Source: Fumia sp045645505 | Lineage (GTDB): Bacteria > Bacillota > Clostridia > Oscillospirales > Ruminococcaceae | Assembly: GCA_045645505.1 (NCBI GenBank) | Contig: JAZRIW010000001.1 | Location: 1-64,000, forward strand | Length of the DNA: 64,000 nt | Direction: 5' to 3' | Part shown: positions 60,019 through 64,000 of the stretch, piece by piece | Layout: each line of letters opens with the position of its first letter | Position numbering within the stretch: the first letter of the stretch is position 1 | Program-made: the position numbers and the translations under genes | The notes under the pieces: generated by a model | Databases searched by the model: none | What the model was told of the DNA's origin: nothing | What the model saw: the letters and a program-made list of their open reading frames with translations, nothing else

Positions 60019-60984
60019 TTATTCAACCTCCTTGACAGTTGTTTTTTTAGAAAATGTTCTTTTGAAATTCTGCTTTAACTCATCTACCTTTGAAGAACCG
60101 TTTAAAAGCATCATAACAATCAAAACTACTGCGTAAAGAAGCATTCTGAAATCATCTGCACCACGGAGTAATTCGGGAAGTAAAGTAATGATAATTGCAG
60201 AAATAATTGAACCCTTAATGCTTCCCATACCACCTAAAACTACGATAACCAGAATCTCAATTGACTTATTGTAATCGAAAGTTGAAGGCTGTAAATATCC
60301 TAAGTTCTGACCATAAAGTACACCTGCAACACCTGCAAAGAAAGCGGCCAAAACAAAAACAATAATCTTATAATAAGTTACATTTATACCGATTGATTCA
60401 GCGGCAATGCGGTTTTCTCTGATAGAACAGATAGCCCTTCCGTGACGGGAATTTACAAGGTTAACTATTACTAAAACAGTGATGATAATAGCTACATAAA
60501 CAATAGTGTAATTCGAATATTTGGGAATATTTTTAAGACCTGCAGCACCGCCCGTAAAGCCTAAGTTTATAACAACCGAACGAATAATTTCACCAAATGC
60601 TAAAGTAACGATAGCAAGATAGTCACCTTTAAGTCTTAAAACAGGAACACCGATAATAAGACCGAACATAGCCGCAACAATACCACCGATAATAATACCA
60701 ATAAGTAAAGAAATAAAAGGCGGCAAAGTTGAGTTCATAATAAACAGACATCCGGCATAGGCACCAACAGACATAAATCCTGCATGACCTAAAGTAAGTT
60801 CTCCAAGAAAACCGGTAGTTAAATTAAGAGAAACTGCCAAAACTACATTGATTCCGACAGGAACGAGCAAACTCTTGTACTGACGGGATAACAAATCATT
60901 TTCAACTAAAATAAAAATCAAAAGATAAATAAGTATTCCGGCAAATCCCCAGATAAGAGATTTATAATTAAATTTCTGTTTCAT
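60019..60984 (-). CDS. livM: Branched-chain amino acid ABC transporter permease LivM
   Basis: A 321-residue permease with about eight to ten membrane segments and LivM blocks: SLNLTTGFLGELTLGHAGFMSVGAYAG near residues 50-76, LRLKGDYLAIVTLAFGEI near 115-132 and SIEILVIVVLGGMGSIKGSIISA near 240-262. ATG at 60984 with AGGTGG a few bases upstream is preferred; a GTG three codons earlier directly abuts the livH stop. It forms the channel with LivH. Confidence 0.93.
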   Translation of the reverse strand: MKQKFNYKSLIWGFAGILIYLLIFILVENDLLSRQYKSLLVPVGINVVLAVSLNLTTGFLGELTLGHAGFMSVGAYAGCLFIMNSTLPPFISLLIGIIIGGIVAAMFGLIIGVPVLRLKGDYLAIVTLAFGEIIRSVVINLGFTGGAAGLKNIPKYSNYTIVYVAIIITVLVIVNLVNSRHGRAICSIRENRIAAESIGINVTYYKIIVFVLAAFFAGVAGVLYGQNLGYLQPSTFDYNKSIEILVIVVLGGMGSIKGSIISAIIITLLPELLRGADDFRMLLYAVVLIVMMLLNGSSKVDELKQNFKRTFSKKTTVKEVE

Positions 60985-60993
60985 ATCCGCCAC

Positions 60994-61869
60994 CTACACT
61001 TTCTCAATTCTGGATTTGCCGAGAAGTCCTGCAGGACGAACAAGCAAAACAACAATAAGTACACCAAATACGATAGCATCAGCAAGTTGTGTAGAGATAT
61101 ATGCTTTGGAAAGGCTTTCAATAACGCCTAATAAAATACCACCAAGCATAGCACCGGGGATATTTCCTATTCCGCCTAAAACCGCAGCAATAAACGCTTT
61201 AATACCTGCCATAGAACCCATATACGGACCAATGTAGCCATATGAACATGCATAAAGTACACCCGCAACAGTAGCAAGACCGGAACCAATAGCAAAAGTA
61301 AGAGAGATAGTGCGATTTACATTAACTCCCATAAGTTCAGCAGCGGCACGGTCTTCTGAAACTGCGAGCATAGCTTTACCTGCCTTTGTTTTATTTATAA
61401 ACAAAGTAAGTAAAATCATAATAACAATGGTAACCGAAAGAGTAACCAGTGCTTCACCCGAAATTTTAAGTCCTGCAATTTCAAAAGGTTTAACACCGAT
61501 AATTGATTTAAACTCAAGCTGTTTGGAACCAAAAATCAAAAGGCTTAAGCTCTGGAGAAGATAGCTGACACCGATAGCGGTAATCAAAACTGCCAGAGGA
61601 GAAGCTTTTCTCAAAGGTTTATAAGCTACCTTTTCGATTGTCATACCTAAAATTGCACAAAAGAATATACCAATTAAAACTGCAATATAAGGATTTAATC
61701 CAAAATTATTTATAGCAACATAAACTACGTAAGCACCAACCATGATAACGTCACCATGGGCAAAGTTAAGCATTTTAGCAATACCATAAACCATAGTATA
61801 ACCAAGTGCAATCAAAGCGTAGATACTTCCTACATTTAGACCATTTATGAGCTGTGAAATAAGGTTCAT
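60994..61869 (-). CDS. livH: Branched-chain amino acid ABC transporter permease LivH
   Basis: A 291-residue permease with about eight membrane segments. Family blocks are NGLNVGSIYALIALGYTMVYGIAKMLNFAHGDVIMVGAYVV near residues 9-49, VSEDRAAAELMGVNVNRTISLTFAIGSGLA near 172-201 and IKAFIAAVLGGIGNIPGAMLGGILLG near 225-250. It is the first of the liv membrane genes, 159 bases after livK. AAAGGAGC precedes the ATG. Confidence 0.95.
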   Translation of the reverse strand: MNLISQLINGLNVGSIYALIALGYTMVYGIAKMLNFAHGDVIMVGAYVVYVAINNFGLNPYIAVLIGIFFCAILGMTIEKVAYKPLRKASPLAVLITAIGVSYLLQSLSLLIFGSKQLEFKSIIGVKPFEIAGLKISGEALVTLSVTIVIMILLTLFINKTKAGKAMLAVSEDRAAAELMGVNVNRTISLTFAIGSGLATVAGVLYACSYGYIGPYMGSMAGIKAFIAAVLGGIGNIPGAMLGGILLGVIESLSKAYISTQLADAIVFGVLIVVLLVRPAGLLGKSRIEKV

Positions 61870-61968
61870 CTTATCGCTCCTTTAATTTTTTTAAAAGTAT
61901 AATTGCTTAAAAAATCCGGCGTTAAAGAATTTTTTAAACAATTATTTTATTTCCCATTAAATGATACA

Positions 61969-61998
61969 ACGAAAAGGAGACGATTGTCCCCTTTTCGT
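61969..61998 (-). terminator. Hairpin between livK and livH (partial terminator or stabiliser)
   Basis: ACGAAAAGGAGAC and GTCCCCTTTTCGT enclose GATT. A proper T run is missing on the minus strand, so it probably attenuates transcription or protects the livK message, making the binding protein more abundant than the membrane parts. Confidence 0.55.
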
Positions 61999-62027
61999 AG
62001 TATATCATCAATCATCTTAAATAGCTC

Positions 62028-63182
62028 TTACTGAGCCAACATTACTTCGTAAGCACCATTTACAATCTTAACAACTTTAGCAGCTTTGTTGGGTTCACCT
62101 TCAGGAGTAAAGGTCATATCACCTGTCAAACCTTTTACGCTGATTTCAGTCATAGCATCAATGATAGCCTGTTTGTCTGTAGAATTTGCTTTTTCGATAG
62201 CAGCTTTGATTACGTAAACTCCATCATATGCATCAGCAGCAAACTGGTCAGGAGTTGTACCAAATTTTGCTTCATATGCTTTAACGAAAGCCTGAACATT
62301 TTCAGCAGAATCATTAGCAGCGAAAGGAGTAAGGAATACAGCGCCTTCAACTAAAGAAGGATCATCTTTAACCTGATCTAAAACGCCATCCCAACCGTCA
62401 CCGCCGAGGTAAGGAATTTCAAGGCCCATTTTCTTAGCCTGACCTGCAATAAATGCTACACTCTGGTAGTAGATAGGCAAGAACAATACTTCTGCATCAG
62501 AAGATTTAACTGTTGTGAGCTGAGTGTTGAAGTCAACATCATCTTTACCGAAAGATTCTTCAACAACGATTTCTCCGCCTTTAGCTTTGAATTCGTCGAT
62601 AAATGCTTTAGCCATACCGGAGCTGTAGTCATTGGAGTTATCATAGATAACAGCAGCTTTCTTGTAGCCCAAAGCGTCTGCAGCGTAATCAGCCATTGTT
62701 ACACCCTGCAAGGGGTCAGTAAAGCAGATACGGAAGCAGTTGTCATACTGTGTACATTCCATAGCAGAACCGGAAGGTGTGAGCTGCAAAATGCCATCTT
62801 CTTTAGTAAGGTCTGTCAATGCAATGGTAGGACCACTTGTTGTAGCACCAAGCAAAGCCTGAATATCCTTATCCATAAGTTTGTTATAAGCACTCATAGC
62901 AGTTTCAGCATCAGATTCGTCATCTTCATAGAAGAATTCAATCTGTTTGCCAAGCACACCGCCAGCAGCGTTGATTTCTTCAACAGCTACTTCAGCACCT
63001 TGTTTTACAGAGATACCATAAGAAGCAGCAGCACCTGTCAAAGGTCCCATACCGCCGAGCTTAAAGGTATCGCCATCAGCAACTTCTCCACCATTGTTAG
63101 AAGTGCCACAACCGCTCATAGCTGCAGCAGCCATAGCAAAAGACATAGTGAGAGCCAAAGCCTTTTTCAAAAATTGATTCAT
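62028..63182 (-). CDS. livK: Branched-chain amino acid ABC transporter, substrate-binding lipoprotein
   Basis: A 384-residue extracellular solute-binding protein. The signal peptide ends in the lipobox AAAMSGC near residue 25, so it is a membrane-anchored lipoprotein. The type-I periplasmic-binding fold follows: FKLGGMGPLTGAAASYGISVKQGAEVAVEEINAAGGVLGKQIEFFYEDDES near 41-91, then ALLGATTSGPTIAL near 112 and KKAAVIYDNSNDYSSGMAKAFIDEF near 173. It delivers leucine, isoleucine or valine to LivHMGF; specificity is inferred. GAGGAGG precedes the ATG. Confidence 0.94.
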   Translation of the reverse strand: MNQFLKKALALTMSFAMAAAAMSGCGTSNNGGEVADGDTFKLGGMGPLTGAAASYGISVKQGAEVAVEEINAAGGVLGKQIEFFYEDDESDAETAMSAYNKLMDKDIQALLGATTSGPTIALTDLTKEDGILQLTPSGSAMECTQYDNCFRICFTDPLQGVTMADYAADALGYKKAAVIYDNSNDYSSGMAKAFIDEFKAKGGEIVVEESFGKDDVDFNTQLTTVKSSDAEVLFLPIYYQSVAFIAGQAKKMGLEIPYLGGDGWDGVLDQVKDDPSLVEGAVFLTPFAANDSAENVQAFVKAYEAKFGTTPDQFAADAYDGVYVIKAAIEKANSTDKQAIIDAMTEISVKGLTGDMTFTPEGEPNKAAKVVKIVNGAYEVMLAQ

Positions 63183-63267
63183 TTTATTTTCCTCCTCTTT
63201 TTAACACCGATACCGGTGTAAGGCAAAAATTTAGCAACGCGTTAAAGTGTTGCAGTACCCTAAAGTA

Positions 63268-63296
63268 ATAATACCTCTTTTTACTGAATTTGTCAA
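63268..63296 (-). promoter_or_regulatory. Promoter of the liv operon
   Basis: On the minus strand, perfect TTGACA (63291-63296) and TATTAT (63268-63273) are 17 bases apart, about 80 bases upstream of livK. The leader between is AT-rich and holds no clear riboswitch. Confidence 0.85.
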
Positions 63297-63420
63297 TTAT
63301 ATTTTACATAATACAGGCTAAAAATGTTAAAACTTTATATTTATACAAAATAAGGCTGTGTCAAAACTCAGGTCATCAGAATAAAATATAATATTATCTG
63401 AAGCTTTTGGAGGAATTTAT

Positions 63421-64000
63421 ATGAAAAGCGAAGCTGATGTTCTGGACTTTTTTTTAGGGGGAAATACCAAAGATGGTTTTGTTTCACTCTTTGATGAAAT
63501 CACCGGATTATATAAAGATTACAGATGCTACATCATAAAAGGCGGACCGGGGACCGGTAAATCAACCCTTATGAAAAAAATATTGCAAAAAGCTAAACCT
63601 TACGAAGAATACTCAGAACGAATTCATTGCTCATCAGACCCGAATTCATTAGACGCTTTAATACTTCCGCAATCTAAAATCACAGCTTTGGACGGCACTC
63701 CTCCCCACTCTGTTGAGCCGCAATACCCCGGTGCCTGTGAAAGTGTAGTAAATCTCTGTGACTGCTGGGATGAGGAAAAATTAAAAGCTGAACGAGAAAA
63801 TATAATTGATGTTTCAAAAAAAGTTTCCGACTGCCACAAACAATGCACAGGACTTTTAAAGGCTATAAGTTCCCTTTTAAACGACAGCTATCATATTGCC
63901 ATGCAGCATACCGATAAAGATAAAATCAAAAAAGCAGTAAACAACATACTTGAACGCGAAACAAAGCACAAAGAAGGAATTAAAAGAAATGAAAAACTAA
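63421..64000 (+). CDS. P-loop ATPase of the PRK06851 type, cut by the window edge
   Basis: The frame stays open from ATG 63421 to the window end (193 residues seen). It begins EADVLDFFLGGNTKDGFVSLFDEITG and has a Walker A IIKGGPGTGKSTLMKKI near residue 39, HCSSDPNSLDALILP near 70 and ALDGTPPHSVEPQYPGACE near 91. This is the N-terminal half of the duplicated ATPase family PRK06851 as I recall it, found in spore-forming Firmicutes. Its function is unknown. GGAGG lies 7 bases before the ATG, and a TATAAT sits at 63387-63392 without a clear -35. It is divergent from the liv operon. Confidence 0.8.
   Translation, partial: MKSEADVLDFFLGGNTKDGFVSLFDEITGLYKDYRCYIIKGGPGTGKSTLMKKILQKAKPYEEYSERIHCSSDPNSLDALILPQSKITALDGTPPHSVEPQYPGACESVVNLCDCWDEEKLKAERENIIDVSKKVSDCHKQCTGLLKAISSLLNDSYHIAMQHTDKDKIKKAVNNILERETKHKEGIKRNEKL

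Overview
The window is low-GC DNA with dense, short-spaced operons, AGGAGG-type ribosome binding sites and consensus TTGACA/TATAAT promoters. It carries a GerA/GerB/GerC spore-germination operon, a CotJC-like manganese catalase, desulfoferrodoxin, a glycyl-radical activase and indolepyruvate:ferredoxin oxidoreductase. Together these point to a strictly anaerobic, spore-forming member of the Clostridia. A likely 7alpha-hydroxysteroid dehydrogenase and two GH43-like enzymes suggest a gut inhabitant; that habitat is inference.

Layout. 1-2898: end of aconitase, NADP-isocitrate dehydrogenase, the redox repressor Rex, and tRNA-Pro(CGG) with a perfect consensus promoter. 2853-22720: a probable genomic island of about 19.7 kb. 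It is bounded by a 170-bp direct repeat that starts in the anticodon stem-loop of tRNA-Pro and runs past the tRNA terminator; the right copy holds only the tRNA 3' half. The island carries (a) a TPP-riboswitch-controlled thiamin operon (thiS-F-G-H-E-HAD-D-C) that ends in a stand-alone glycyl-radical domain and a glycyl-radical activase, (b) an oxidative-stress set (desulfoferrodoxin, AhpC, a TrxR/AhpF-type fusion, ferritin, TrxB, TrxA, Mn-catalase/CotJC, a YyaL-type protein), (c) an MFS transporter interrupted by an in-frame amber codon next to a 7alpha-HSDH-like dehydrogenase, and (d) a tocopherol-cyclase-like protein. No intact integrase is visible.

22721-34009: pyruvate kinase, an unassigned possible glycoside hydrolase, nitroreductase, lipoproteins, a low-MW tyrosine phosphatase, small conserved proteins, DUF421/DUF4363, the ger operon and nrdR. 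34074-34346: an independent, highly structured noncoding RNA gene with its own consensus promoter and terminator that I cannot assign to a family. 34410-41629: SGNH hydrolase, sugar isomerase, secDF, a queT gene behind a pseudoknot (probable preQ1 riboswitch), nhaC and a GH43-like enzyme. 41672-49152: a minus-strand run with paaK-iorA-iorB-ACT (aryl-pyruvate oxidation) followed by a sugar epimerase and a GH43-like protein, and upstream of it a sodium/solute symporter. 49318-57729: AAA ATPase (DUF815), TatD, PutP, YbaK, acetyltransferases, an Sfp-type phosphopantetheinyl transferase, DUF368 and a K+/H+ antiporter. 57884-63296: cytidylate-kinase-like protein and a complete branched-chain amino acid ABC system (livKHMGF) with its promoter. 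63421-64000: start of a P-loop ATPase cut by the window edge.

The strongest candidates for new biology are the tRNA-Pro-anchored thiamin/redox island and the structured RNA at 34109-34346. The preQ1-type leader and the stand-alone glycyl-radical domain come next.
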